NCBI GenBank assembly: GCA_027924585.1 | Contig: BSBM01001138.1 | Location: 7,116,001 to 7,180,000 of the forward strand | Length of the DNA: 64,000 nt | From: Larix kaempferi | Taxonomy: Eukaryota > Streptophyta > Pinopsida > Pinales > Pinaceae | Reading direction: 5' to 3' | In this document: piece by piece, positions 9,930 through 20,990 of the stretch | Layout: every line of letters begins with the position of its first letter | Position numbering within the stretch: position 1 is the first letter of the stretch | Notes under the pieces: generated by a model | What the model was told of the DNA's origin: nothing | Databases searched by the model: none | Seen by the model: only the letters and a program-made list of their open reading frames with translations | Program-made: the position numbers and the translations under genes

Positions 9930-11738
9930 GAGTAGAATTATGAAGATCATGTATCTAACTTAGAAAGATGAAACCCCTTTCCATAAGAGATTCTACCATC
10001 ACGTCAGGGAGTCTATAAAATTTTGTGCATCCAATCCAAGGATCCTAACATATACTAGCTCTTCTCCCATTGCATATATCTCATGCAATTCAATCCCCTA
10101 TTACCCAAAAATACAAGATCAAAGGCTTCCACATGATGGAAACATTCCTTAAGGACTTTTCTCTTTATCTAAACCATTCTTCAATGGTGATGGGAAAAAT
10201 CTATTTCTAGTGGACTACTTTAACCCACAACCCTTCACCTTTTAGGACTCTCTGAATCCCCTTTGCTAATAAAGATCTAGAAAAACATGAATGATGCTTC
10301 AATTGAACTCCACCCCCTAACTCTTTTGGGAGAGTTAGCTCTTTCCAAGATACCTAAGGATATAGGATTTCTCTTTTGACTTCCCTTTCCATGAAAAATT
10401 GTAACACAACTTCCTTATGCATCCCATGGTACCTATAGGGACAAAAGCTAAGGATACCCAATGAACAGGTAAAGCCTCAAGAACAGACTTCATCATAAAT
10501 AATCTACGTCCCCTTGTAACCACTTAATTATTACACCAGAGGTGTAGCCTCTTCTCAATTTTGTTGGTGATCCATACCCAATCCATTCAGAGATAGTCAT
10601 TAGAATTGATAACAAATACCAAGTACTTTAAACTCATATTAATGTCATCTAGAGAAAAATCAAATTGAGTGGCTATCCAATCAACCACCTCTTAGTCAAG
10701 ATTCATATAGGAAAAAGTAGATTTTCGTAAATTACACATCTTACATGTAGCTTCGGTAAATAAAGACAATATTCTTTTTAACTTAGCAATATCCATTCTG
10801 GATCCATAAAAAAATAACAAGATATCATCTACGAAAAGTAGATGAGAAATAACAACATCTCCACCTATCTTAATCCCCTTAAGAGTCCCATTTGATCTAG
10901 CATGGAGAATTGCTCTACTTAGGCCTTCCACTATCAATAAAAAGAGAAGTGGAGCTAGAGGACATCCTTTCCTTAGGCCTCTCCCAGGCCTAAAAACATA
11001 TGAAGCTACACCATTAACCAAGATTGCAAAAGACACCGATTGAATGCAAGAAAAGATCCAATTAACAATAGATAAATCAAAACCAACCTATAGGAGAACA
11101 AGTATAAGATAAGTCCAATTGACCCAGTCATATGGTTTGGAGAGCTCAACTTTAGTAATGACTACAATTAAGCGCTGCATCTTGACCGTGTGTAAAGATT
11201 CATGGGTAATCTCTATTGCATCATGTATCTGGCATCCTTTCTAAAAATGCAAACTATTCAAAGGAGACAGCTGTGGACAAGATATCCCTAATCTTGTTTG
11301 CAATAATCTTGGCAATAAGTTTATATATGCAATTTCACAATGAGATAGGTCTGAAGTCCTCCATATTGATCACCCTATCAAATTTTCGTTCAAGTGTCAT
11401 AAAAGTAGAATTGAAGGCCGCTAAGATTATACCTTTGATCCTCAATTCCTCTATAACAGCCAATAGATCCATCTCAAATAATTCCATGAAACCAGAGAAA
11501 ATATCCACTGGCCACCCATGATATCCAAGGATTTTGTCTTTTCTATTGAATGAACAACCCCTTTAAGTTCTTCCAGAGACACCTCCTCTTTAAGTGATAA
11601 ATTTTGTTCCCCACTAACAATAGAAGGATAATGTGCTATAAGGTTCAAAATTGGAACTATAGGTTCCCTCTCTTCTTCCTTGAACAAATAATTGAAATGA
11701 TTCACTCCAACTCTAGCCATATCCATGAAAATAGTCAC
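9930..11738 (-). pseudogene. LINE ORF2: reverse transcriptase
   Basis: The best-preserved block is 11036-10692, with RGLRKGCPLAPLLFLL followed by ISHLLFVDDILLFF; FVDD is the RT catalytic motif and is intact. Upstream, 11738-11451 carries the linker between endonuclease and RT (SLEELKGVVHSIEKTKSLDI). Downstream, 10523-10335 gives GRRLFMMKSVLEALPVHW and FSWKGKSKEK, typical of the thumb/post-RT segment. Multiple stops and frameshifts separate these blocks, so no functional protein is made. Confidence 0.85.
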
Positions 11739-12842
11739 TAGATTACCATCATCATCTTTAATCTGTCACAGATTATTAGTATTATTCTTGAGCCTGTAAA
11801 AATTATGAAAATATATAGAATTGTCATCTCCTTTTTGGAGCCATATAACCCTTCTTTTCAGTATGATGGATGCCTCTTCCTCATTTAAGATTTACGTTCT
11901 CCTAGACTCTAGATCCACAACGACTATTTTTTAATCAACTGATGAGAAGCCTTTAGGATTTACCTCATGAAATGAAGCCATCTAACCTTCAATCCTTCTA
12001 AGCTCGGATTCATGGTTCTTTCTTCATTCCTCTACCCAAGTGATAGTATGAGCTTTAATACTTTTAAGATTATTGAGGTACTGTACTATAGCAGATTCTT
12101 GATTGTATGCAACATAGGGAATCCATAAATTGTTTACCATCTAAATATAGCCCTCATCTTCCAACCAAGCGGCATTAAAATTGAACAGATGTGGTGGTTT
12201 ATCTTGATCAACCTTTAACTCCAAAAAAATGGGGAGATGATTTGATTCTCCACCTTCACCGAACCATTGTTTTATCAAAAGCACCTTCATTGACAAGAAA
12301 CATGTCTAGCCTTTTAGCAATCATTTCTATGCCTGACCGCATGTTTCTCCAAGTTGGCAGCCTAAGAGAGGCAAGTGGGAGATCAAAATGAGATACTTCA
12401 TCAAGTCTTTTGATAAAATAATCTAATATAGGCTATTTAAGAGCATTAGGACCCTATGTCTCTGATTCCCCCATGGAGAAGTTCATATCTCTTCCTAAAA
12501 TGAATCTATCCACATTATGAAATCCAAAATTGAAGATCCAATCCCAATAAGCCATCCTATGAATGTGTGGACCATAAATATTAAGTAGAGTAAAGGCCTT
12601 ACCAAATTCTTTGGAAAAAAGCACTATGCCCAAACCTGTAAATACCTCCCAACTGTTAGTGCATAGATAAAATATGGTGATCCATCTAGTAATAATGCCC
12701 CCATATATGCCAATTGCATCAAGACAAATAAAATCCTAACCAAGCAGAGGGAACCTCAAGTCTGCCAGAATTGAATCACCACTAGCAAGAGTTTCTTGTA
12801 ACATAAGCACATCAAGATGATGTAAAGATACACACATTTTCA
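11739..12842 (-). pseudogene. LINE ORF2: apurinic-type endonuclease, 3' part
   Basis: The minus strand reads LKMCVSLHHLDVLMLQETL at the start, matching the QE(T) metal-site region of LINE endonucleases, then FTLLNIYGPH, FILGRDMNFS (GDxN-like site; here GRDMN), and SNHLPIFLEL (the SDHxP site with N for D). The first residues (NC-stop-GLGN) lie across the chromovirus insertion at 17530-17560. Excising 12848-17495 and one GAGCA copy restores the frame KLALKM, which shows both parts are one gene. Confidence 0.85.
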
Positions 12843-12847
12843 GAGCA

Positions 12848-13208
12848 TGTGAGGAACCTGCAACAATTAATTAATGAAAATACACAAGATAGCAGTAATA
12901 ACAAAACTCGAAATCACTTTATTGATCACATGCCACTTCGAGGGGGCAACCTCCTTTGAGCAAGCTCAATACAAATAACTTCACGGTGCCTTCATTGGCA
13001 TCGACACAAACTTATATACTAGTCTATGCGGCAATACTATGGGTCAATACCATGTGACATATAATACTATGGGACGACTTACAAAGCATATGCGTCCAAT
13101 ACTATGGGGTAATACAAACTATGGATCAACAAATACTACAGGACGTCTTACAAAGCATATGTGTCCAACAACAATACACTAACAAAGTAAAGACATGGGT
13201 TCCTAACA
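12848..13208 (-). repeat. 3' LTR of the 12.8-17.5 kb chromovirus derivative
   Basis: On the plus strand it runs from TGTGAGGAACCTG to TTCCTAACA, so the minus strand begins TGTTAGG and ends CACA. It repeats at 17122-17495. Inside are short repeats of AATACTATGGG and of CTTACAAAGCATATG. Confidence 0.93.
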
Positions 13209-13222
13209 TCCCCTCTCCCTTA
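13209..13222 (-). promoter_or_regulatory. Polypurine tract of the chromovirus derivative
   Basis: The minus strand reads AAGGGAGAGGGGA directly before the LTR start TGTTAGG. This is the expected plus-strand DNA primer for reverse transcription. Confidence 0.8.
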
Positions 13223-13264
13223 GAAAAAGCTTTGTCCTCAAAGCTTTAGATGTGGAAATTGATG

Positions 13265-14110
13265 CTGAATCTAAAGGAGTGGTGCCCATGTAGCATCCTC
13301 GGGTTGCATGTCATGCCACTGAATGAATACCTCTATGATAGAACGAGAGGGAAGCAGATGCCCTTTGAATGTCAGGGAGGATTGCTTGGAAGGTTGTAGA
13401 CAAAGAAAAACCAAATCAACTGCTTGAAAAGTGCACTCAAAATGGTGTTGATCAGCTTGTTGTTTCATTCGAATTCTAGCCATGTGAAGAGTGTCCTGCA
13501 AAATGTGAATAATATGATTGCGGTTTCGAAGAACCGTGTCAATTTCTTGAACTAGTGCACTGTTGAGGGTGTATGGAAGAAGAAATGGAAGTGCCTGACC
13601 ATAGATTGCTTCATATGGATTAATTTTAGATGCAGTAGGGTACCACCATTCAGCGAGAAGGAGCCATTTCGCCCACTGAGGTTGTTGTTCGGAGGTGAAG
13701 CAACTAAGATAAGTTTCCAAAAAATTATTGGTAATGTCAATCTGCCCTCCAGATTTAGGGAGCCCTTCAATGAATTCCAAATACATATCTGTCTAAATCC
13801 GTGTAGGGATGGGTATGGGTTCAAGCAATCCCAAAAGAGCTGGAAAGTATCATATGCAGCCACCATCTATTTAATTGTCCTTTCCATTTCCTTCCAAAAG
13901 AAGGTATGTTGTGCCTGCTCATACGTTTGGAGGAACCCAGAGTGCCTGGCCAATGGAGACGCATGGAGTTTAGAGAAGATAGCCTGTTGAAGATCTGGAC
14001 TCTAGTGAAACACGAGATGACCCTTATATCTCAGGGAAGTGTCATCCCAAGAGTAATGCAGTACAATAAAAGGGTTTTTGGCCAACCATTAGATGAGTTG
14101 AGATAAGGAG
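13265..14110 (-). pseudogene. Integrase remnant with C-terminal chromodomain
   Basis: The minus strand begins with the zinc-binding part (HASPLARHSGFLQTY, FFWKEMERTIK). The core starts LEFIEGLPKSGGQIDITNN and jumps straight to FLETYLSCFTSEQQPQWAKW, so the segment with the first two catalytic Asp residues is missing. The tail runs to LQPSKQSSLTFKGH and then jumps to IIEVFIQWHDMQPEDATW, the chromodomain, which binds modified histone tails in this family. The last ~170 codons (13786-13271) stay open across both deletions. Confidence 0.85.
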
Positions 14111-14199
14111 GATTCCTTGGCATAGCCCTATTGAATAGATTGCAACCAATTTGGAACATGCATAGAAATAAATGAAAGAGAAACTTGGTAATCAAATGT

Positions 14200-14865
14200 G
14201 CGAGAAAGAGCATCTGCCACGAAATTTTCCTGACCCGTCATGTAAGTGATCTCATAGGCATAACCCAGGAGTTAGCGAACCCATTTCAGTTGTGCCAGGA
14301 AATATTGCAGACTCTGGTGAGCAGTCTTGATGTAGAAAGAATTCCCGAATAGGTATGGCCGCCACGTCTGTATTACATGCAAAATAGCCATAATTTCCTT
14401 CTCAAATGTAGAGGTGGATAAATTCTTACCTGAAAGGTCTCTTGAAGGCGACAATCCCACTGGTTTAGCAAAGACACCTGCATATCTATCCAAAATTTGT
14501 TGGAGATCCAAGGGAGTAGTGGAGACCGTTGATGGGTGCATTTGAATGGAATGGAGCTGAGCGATGACACCATGTGAATTCTTCTTAAGGATATTTTCCA
14601 GGCAATGTGAACTGATGATGCAGAGAGACCCTGGTTGTAAGCCTGTAAATGTATGTATTTTCCCATTGAGTGAAAAATGCATCCAAAGTTTAGCAAAATC
14701 CCATAAGATGGGTCCAAGTGTGCGTAACCATTGAACACCCAAAACCACATCACATCTGCCTAAGGACAAGGCAAACATGTTAGAACGCAAGTTATAATCT
14801 TCTATAGAGCTACGCACATTGTGACACTTACCCTTGCAAGGTAAGGTGCCCCCATTGGAAACCAT
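14200..14865 (-). pseudogene. Protease tail, then RT fused in frame to RNase H (RT core deleted)
   Basis: The 198-codon open frame 14865-14272 begins after the protease, contains DVVLGVQWLRTLGPI (common near the protease-RT junction), reaches PVGLSPSRD, where RT normally starts, and continues directly with LSGKNLSTSTFEKEIMAIL, which belongs to RNase H. The whole RT palm with its YxDD site is missing, yet the frame is kept. After a stop, the remnant continues to NFVADALSR near 14210. From usual family spacing about 1 kb is lost; the exact amount cannot be measured here. Confidence 0.85.
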
Positions 14866-15057
14866 GACTTCAAAGTTGGAGCAAGGATGGACAAAACAAT
14901 CACCCTATTTGGCGATCTGAGGATCAATGAAGTTATGAGTGCTACCAGAATCAATGAGTATGGTAAGAGGGAGCTTCTTGAAGTAACCCCTGACCCGCAT
15001 TGTTTGGGCGGTGGTGACGTCAGATAAATCATGGAGAGATATCTCAGGTTTGTCGTC
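14866..15057 (-). pseudogene. Retropepsin of the chromovirus derivative
   Basis: The minus strand reads TILIDSGSTHNFIDPQIA around 14966-14915. D-S-G is the aspartic protease active-site triad and is intact, but a stop follows shortly after. It sits between the gag zinc finger and the RT start, as expected for a gag-pol polyprotein. Confidence 0.85.
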
Positions 15058-16030
15058 CTAAGATGGGAGGTCAACAGGCGGCTGTTGAATGTTGACCTGA
15101 TCATCTATTGTATCTAGAGCATCTTCACCAAGTTCAGAGGCAGGCGGAGAATCCACATCCAAAAGATAGAGCTTTTGCTCAACACATCTATGCCCCCGAG
15201 TCAATTTCTCATCACAATTATAACAAAGCCTTTTTTTGTTGCGTGCCCGCATCTCTGCTTCAGACAATTGCTTGATAGGAGTTGGTCGAGGAGCTGGCGT
15301 GATGGGAGGTTGTTGGGAACCCATATTTATGAAGGGAACAAAGGTGGGTTTGGATCTTTGTTGGGCTGCGATCTTGTCCTCTACCAACTTATCCAACCCT
15401 AGGACTTCCATCATTGTGTTGCCACAGAACATTTTAATCTCTGAGCAGATTTCATCCTTGAGACCACTAATAAAACAACTCCTGTATAATTCATCAGACA
15501 ATCCTTCTGTGTGATTGGTCAGTTTCTCAAATTTTGTCTGATACTCTCTCACAGTGCCAATTTGGCGAAGTTTAGTGAGTGCTCCTGTGAAGTCATCAAA
15601 AGCACTAGGACCAAATCATTGCAAAAGGAGTTGGAAAAGATCTGTCCAGTTTGGCTCGTGATGAGATCTTATGCACCAACGATACCATTGAAGGGATTCC
15701 TGTTCCAAATGAAATGATGCAAGTGGAACTTTGTGAACATCAAAAGTATTATGCAGACTAAAATATTGGTCTGCCTAGTATATCCATCCAATTGGATCAG
15801 TACCATTGAAGCGAGGAAATTCAAGCTTCGGCCCACGAAAATTGCTGGAAGAAGAGAACCCAGTGGCTGTAGAAGATTCGAGCTATCGGTTATTGTTCAT
15901 GGCTAAATGCTGAATATGGAGGCTAAGAAATTTTTCATCCAGATCTTGGAGTTTGGTTTTGAGTGCCATAAGTTCTTCCTCCATGATATGTGCTCCTACA
16001 TGGGTGACAACCATAACCAGGAGATTTTTT
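15058..16030 (-). pseudogene. Gag of the chromovirus derivative
   Basis: The start region gives EEELMALKTKLQDLDEKF near 15980, followed by PKLEFPRFNGTDPIGWIY and ADQYFSLHNTF. The open part 15552-15058 continues REYQTKFEKLTNHTEGL and ends with a zinc finger CYNCDEKLTRGHRCVEQK. This is the capsid-nucleocapsid layout of plant chromoviruses. At least three stops or shifts lie between 15552 and 15900. The spacer after the zinc finger is acidic and leads into protease. Confidence 0.85.
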
Positions 16031-16496
16031 TTTGTGTGAATGGGTAGAAAAACAAAAACAAAAACTGTTTTAGTAAAGGAAATTTTGGATTTGGGAAAAA
16101 CTCGGATGAGTAATTTGGGTTTGACTAGGTTTTGGAAACTTTCTGATGGACAGTGAATCAAAAAATGGGGATTTCAGAAGCAGGGTGAAAGAATGAGAAA
16201 ATTTTACAGAGAGGGACAAAAAAGCAGAAATAGGAAATGAACACTATGGTAAAATTTGAAGGCGAGTGGGTGAAAATTGAAGAAGTTATGGCAAACCCTA
16301 AAAATAGACAAATGTGGGATTTATGGCTTTGAGAAGAGGAATTTGGGATAGGGTCCTCATGAATGAAATATGTAGAAGGGGATTGTAGGGGTGTCAGGTA
16401 AGTTTCAAGGGAAACAGAGTTAAAACAAGGGAGATATGGCGAAAAAATGGAATTTTATACCTTTTTTTCTTTTTTTTTTCTTTTTTCTTTTTTCAG

Positions 16497-16668
16497 AAAT
16501 GGATCTGCAACGGCATGGAAGGGATCGGAAACAAATGGATATGCAATGGTGTGGAAGGGATCGAAAATAGATGGATATGAAACAACATGGAAGGGATCAG
16601 AAACAAATGGATCTGAAACGGTGCGAAAGGGATCGGCAATAGATAGAACTGAAACGGCGCAGAAGTGA
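16497..16668. repeat. 36-bp tandem repeat, about 4.7 copies, in the leader
   Basis: The unit starts GGATCTGCAACGGCATGG and recurs every 36 bp with substitutions. On the plus strand it reads as a 12-residue repeat (NGSATAWKGSET), and all three minus frames are also partly open, so the open frames reflect the period being divisible by three. It lies between the 5' LTR and gag of the chromovirus derivative. Confidence 0.9.
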
Positions 16669-17107
16669 TTGGCAACAATTATGGACATAGGAAATCTGTG
16701 ATTTATCAGCTAAAAATAGATATGGACCCCATATGCTTGGCTTCCTAACGGTTCAGGGGATTCACTCGGCCACCAATGTTGTCTGGCGGCTTGCGTATTG
16801 GTGCAATACCCCTCACTCCACGGCTCAGGTAAAACTTATAACCACTTTGCCACAAATGACAGCTCTTGGTTTACCTCACGGGTGGGAACTAGTCAATCAA
16901 GTAGGGGTCATTCCCTTTTCACTGGCAGGTCCTCTCAATGGGAAAGCTACTTTAAGGTTCTTGTGGTACTTCTCACAATGAGTTTTAGGTCTTATGCCCA
17001 AGTAATTCCCACAGTTAAGCGGATAGAGATTATTCCCAGATCTGAACCTGCAAACAAATGCGAAAACAAATTTTGGCAAAAATTTCACCCAACGAGCCCA
17101 AGAAAGT

Positions 17108-17119
17108 GATATGATACCA
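17108..17119 (-). promoter_or_regulatory. Primer-binding site of the chromovirus derivative
   Basis: The minus strand reads TGGTATCATATC two bases after the LTR end. The first eight bases match the plant initiator-Met primer site TGGTATCAGAGC; the last four differ. Confidence 0.75.
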
Positions 17120-17121
17120 GA

Positions 17122-17495
17122 TGTGAGGAACCTGCAACAACTAATTAATGAAAATACATGAGATAGCTGTAATAATAGAACTCAAAATCACTTTATTGAT
17201 CGCAGGCCACTTCATGGGGGAAACCTCCTTTGAGCAAGCTCAATACAAATAACTTCACGGTGCCTTCATTGGCATCAACACAAACTTATATACTAGTCTA
17301 TGCGTCAATACTATGGGTCATTACCATAGGACATATAATATTACTGGACGACTTACAAATCATATGCGTCCAATACTATGGATCAATACTATGGGCTAAT
17401 AGAAACTATGGATCAACAAATACTACGGGACGTCTTACAAAGCATATGCGTCCAACAACAATATACTAACAAAGTAAAGACATGGGCTCCTAACA
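17122..17495 (-). repeat. 5' LTR of the chromovirus derivative
   Basis: It begins TGTGAGGAACCTG on the plus strand and ends CTCCTAACA, next to the target copy GAGCA. It is 13 bp longer than the 3' LTR because of small indels in its AATACTATGG repeats, and it shows scattered substitutions, so the insertion is not recent. Confidence 0.93.
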
Positions 17496-18900
17496 GAGCA
17501 AGCTTCTTGGACAGGTTCCCTAACCCTCAACAATTAAGATACATCATAAACATTAGGTAACGTTTAGACAGGAAGAGCATGTTCTAAGTGTCCCTTTCAA
17601 GTTCGATTGTATTCTTGCTTTAGCATCCAAGGAAGATTGTACCCTAGCAGAAGCCATAATGGACTTACATCCTTGTAATCTTGAAGTAACCATCGATGAA
17701 TCTCGATAGATACCACCCTTAGAAACCAAACCCAAACAAGATATGGATGAATACCTCAGCCCAAGGTGGTAACAAGAAGGTTTTGACCCTATGACTACTA
17801 AACAATATGCATCAATAGGAGGCTTTAGGGGTGTAAAATTTGAAATATATGCACTCGAAATCCCCAAAACTATGGAAATTTTAGAGGTGGTCCTACTTGT
17901 ACTCCAACCATTGTGGTATTCTAAGATCCTACCAATAAAAATCCGTGAGGTTCCGACTGAGTTATGATATTATTGTTAGTCTGTTGAGAACTGCTACTAC
18001 ATCCTCCTACTAATGAACTATTATGTAAGCTATTCGTATTGCTACTCATCTGACTGTACCAAGGTAACCATAAAACATAGTCTTGAGAGTGTATTAACAA
18101 ATTATGAAAGGGTTCTTAGGGGTCAATCAAAGGTGTGCCACTTGATTTGCTTCCAGTTATCTACTTCTGTGACAATGGGGGGTTCACTTTCTGGGGAACT
18201 TCCATTTTTTGTAGCTCCTTACAGTTCTGATTGTTCCACAACTTCATCCAAGACTGGTTCAAGTGGTTGATCTGGAAATCCGCTACTTGGCAACTGAATG
18301 TCACATTCTTGTTTTTTGCTTGGGCCTTCTCCCTAGCTTCCTATTACTAGATCATGCTGTAACTCTATTCATCTTTCCTTTAACCATGAGCTAGTCATTT
18401 TCTCTCTTCGCTTCATTTGGCGTAGCTCATTTTTACTTTCTTTATTTCTTTATATGTTTTTCAACTCTCCTTCCAATTGCACACTTCATTTTTTTTACCA
18501 TTTTCATATGCGCTCTCCACCACTATTCGTGTATTTCCAATATTCTTTATGCTCTCCTAGCCCTAGTGTCTTTACTAGATTCCCCCTCCATTGATTGTAG
18601 TTTCTACCTTTCGCAACGTAGTAGCATCACCTCAACCTTTCCCCTAGGGAGCGAGGGTTTTACTCCATTCTAATACAATTCAACGACATAAAATCTGAAT
18701 TCAACCATCCAAGTATTGATCCATAGTGGAACTCCCTTCAATAATATGCCCCTAGCTCCCCTTTTAAGCTCTTCTTCAACTTTAGCCTCCGATTGATTAT
18801 TTTCAGCTGTGAATTCCACAATGTAACCAGTAAAGGTGCTTTCTACCTTGAAATTGATGGCTCTCGTTAGAGTTGATTCTAAATTATTCAACTGTATTAG
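17496..18900 (-). pseudogene. LINE 5' part: start of endonuclease and probable ORF1
   Basis: At 17560-17520 the minus strand reads MYLNC-stop-GLGNLSKKLA, the usual start of LINE endonuclease with an Arg codon turned into TGA. Upstream on the same strand, 17867-17553 is open for 104 codons and 18891-18670 for 73 codons. These lie where ORF1 of a plant LINE should be, but I see no clear RNA-binding or zinc-knuckle motif, so ORF1 is an assignment by position. The true 5' end of the LINE is not visible. Confidence 0.55.
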
Positions 18901-20990
18901 ATCCCTTCAAGTTCACTAAACGAGCCTCCTCTTTCTATGGCAATATGTAGGAGCTTCCGCAACTCTTCATAACAATTCTACTAGTGCTACAAGAAATTCA
19001 ATCCATAGAATTTTGTATTAATATAGCGATGGTCCTCCATAGAGAATGTATTGTCTGATTCTTGATGCTACTTACCCCCATAATTTGGCTTCTTTTGTTA
19101 TGTAATCTTCAAACTTCTTATCCCACCAAAATTGAATTTGACTCGTTGTCACCTATGTATTCATGTAGTTAATGGTGTCTTGTTAAAAACCAGGTCCCAA
19201 CAATAGAGCCATTTGTTGGCGCAAAATTAGAGATCGAGTTCTTACTCAAGTGCCAACAAAAGGGCATTGTTGTAATCTAGTGTGTTGGCATTCTCAATCT
19301 CCCGAAGGAGAAGATCTCACCCGATGCATATCCAAGACAATTGTGTGGTAAGGAGGGTTAACTACAAGGATAGGTACGAAAGGGTTGATGTTCTTCATGT
19401 CACAATGGCATACATCTCTATACTATTGCAACAGAGTTCCATTAATTATAACATACATATGCAAAGGAGAAACATGATCTATCCATTAAACAATACAGAG
19501 AAGACAACTCAACCATACAAATAAAATTAGGGGGGGGGGGCAAAATTCCTTCATTTCTATTACCGATAACTTCTATCACATTTCACATTCATGGCTCTAT
19601 GGTCTTACATCATCCGCGGAATTACCCGTTGCAGTATCATAGAGAACAGAGAACCCATATCCCAAATACATTACCCAAAGACCCAAATACATAAGGTTAA
19701 GCATCCTTGTTACTCTTCTATAGCTAAGTTTTCGATTTGACTTTGTCTTTTGTTTGATCTCTCTCTGTCAATCTTATGATTCTTACTTCATTACTCTCCT
19801 CTTTTGCTTGCCTCATACTTCTTTAGATAGTCATAGTGGCAAGTCCAAAACCATTGCAGCCATTAGGGGTTTCCAGAACTACCGCTCCTTTACCATGTGT
19901 TTCCTTCCACCTTTTAGGGTCCTTTCCAAAAACAAAGGATCCAACATTAACCATTTTTATCCAAATTTCTTTAACAATAGTTGTGTATCACTTTAATTAA
20001 TTATGGGATTAGTTATCCTAAGTGATATTAAGAATGGGAAAGTGGTCACTTCTAGGGAAGCCACTTGTAAATGCTTTTTCATGCATATATCTTGTTAGAA
20101 AATCATTTAATCATGGATTTTATTTCCATCATTCGGGTAGTGAGATCATTCATGATATGGTATATTTGGTTGGGGAAACCAAAGGAACACTAGATTTTCA
20201 TAATCTAACACTCGAGCCACCTTGATAAACAACAACCTACCTACCCTGATAGTTGGTGCCAAGATATTGGGGAACCTGGCCTAAAGTGTGACATTCTTGG
20301 AGCCTTGTCATGGAGACTTCTTGGTCGGCATGTACCAAAGTGTTGTAAAGTTAAGGGGAGAGCATCAGGGACTGCAATGCAGAGAAGGGGGTACCTTCCC
20401 TAGCATTGTGCAAGTTGATGTGGAATGAGTGAGGGGATGGGGTCAATTGTGGATTAGATTACATGCACCACTTGGGTACAGGATAGGTGCTTTTGGGTGA
20501 GGAGTGCTTTGAGATGAGTGTGGTTGTGAATTGAAGAGGAATAGGTGGAAATTTGTCCTTTGTGGACTAATAGCCCCAACTTGGGGGTGGCATCTGTAGC
20601 TAGTGTTCTCACACTAGCTTATGTCAAAAGAAACCTACTAAGACTTGGGGAAATCTTAGTAGCAATTCAAACTGGGGATGCAAATATTCAATAAATAACA
20701 GTAAAATAAAAACAAAAATACGTGAAGCAAATGCATGGAAAACAAATATAATCTATTTTTTTTTATTCTTTCACAAACAGAGGGTAAGGGAAAGAGTAAT
20801 TTTCATTTTTATTCTGCAAAAAATGGTGTGTACAGTAAACCAGATGTTACCTTGAAAGAGTGTAGGAAGGGGCCCTTGCAGTTGTCTAAAGTAACAATTC
20901 CTTGGTCTCCTAGATGCTTTGGTTTCTCTACAATCATGCATCACAAGATAGGGAAATTTCCACAATGTGTGAAAAAATAAGGCACAAAAG
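18901..20990. other. Unresolved stretch
   Basis: No recognisable protein domain or clear LTR end. It contains a run of ten G at 19529-19540 and short plus-strand frames at 19282-19524, 19754-19996, 20022-20225 and 20735-20980, none with a motif I know. It is probably more transposon debris. Confidence 0.5.

Larger units (their letters stand above)
8370..12842 (-). mobile_element. LINE (non-LTR retrotransposon), 3' part: endonuclease to RNase H
   Basis: Read on the minus strand, this is one LINE ORF2 in order: endonuclease (12842-11739), RT (to ~10330), zinc-binding region after RT (9927-9532) and RNase H (9111-8376). It is broken by many stops, by a piece of Copia LTR at about 9120-9535, and upstream by a chromovirus derivative at 12848-17495. 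The 5' part of the same LINE resumes at 17496. A C-terminal RNase H places it among plant L1-type LINEs; this is family knowledge. I could not find a poly-A tail. Confidence 0.85.
12843..17500 (-). mobile_element. Ty3/gypsy chromovirus derivative with internal deletions, complete ends
   Basis: Two LTRs (12848-13208 and 17122-17495) flank gag, protease, partial RT/RNase H, partial integrase and a chromodomain, all on the minus strand. The 5-bp target duplication GAGCA is perfect at 12843-12847 and 17496-17500. A primer site TGGTATCATATC lies at 17119-17108 and a purine tract at 13222-13209. RT, the integrase core and the integrase tail each carry a deletion, so it could move only with help from another element. 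The gag and chromodomain style resemble the Tekay/Del group; that clade call is tentative. Confidence 0.92.

Noticed and set aside
16447-16688. Repeat-encoded peptides on both strands as proteins
   Set aside because: Openness follows from the 36-bp period; the region is the untranslated leader of a retroelement.
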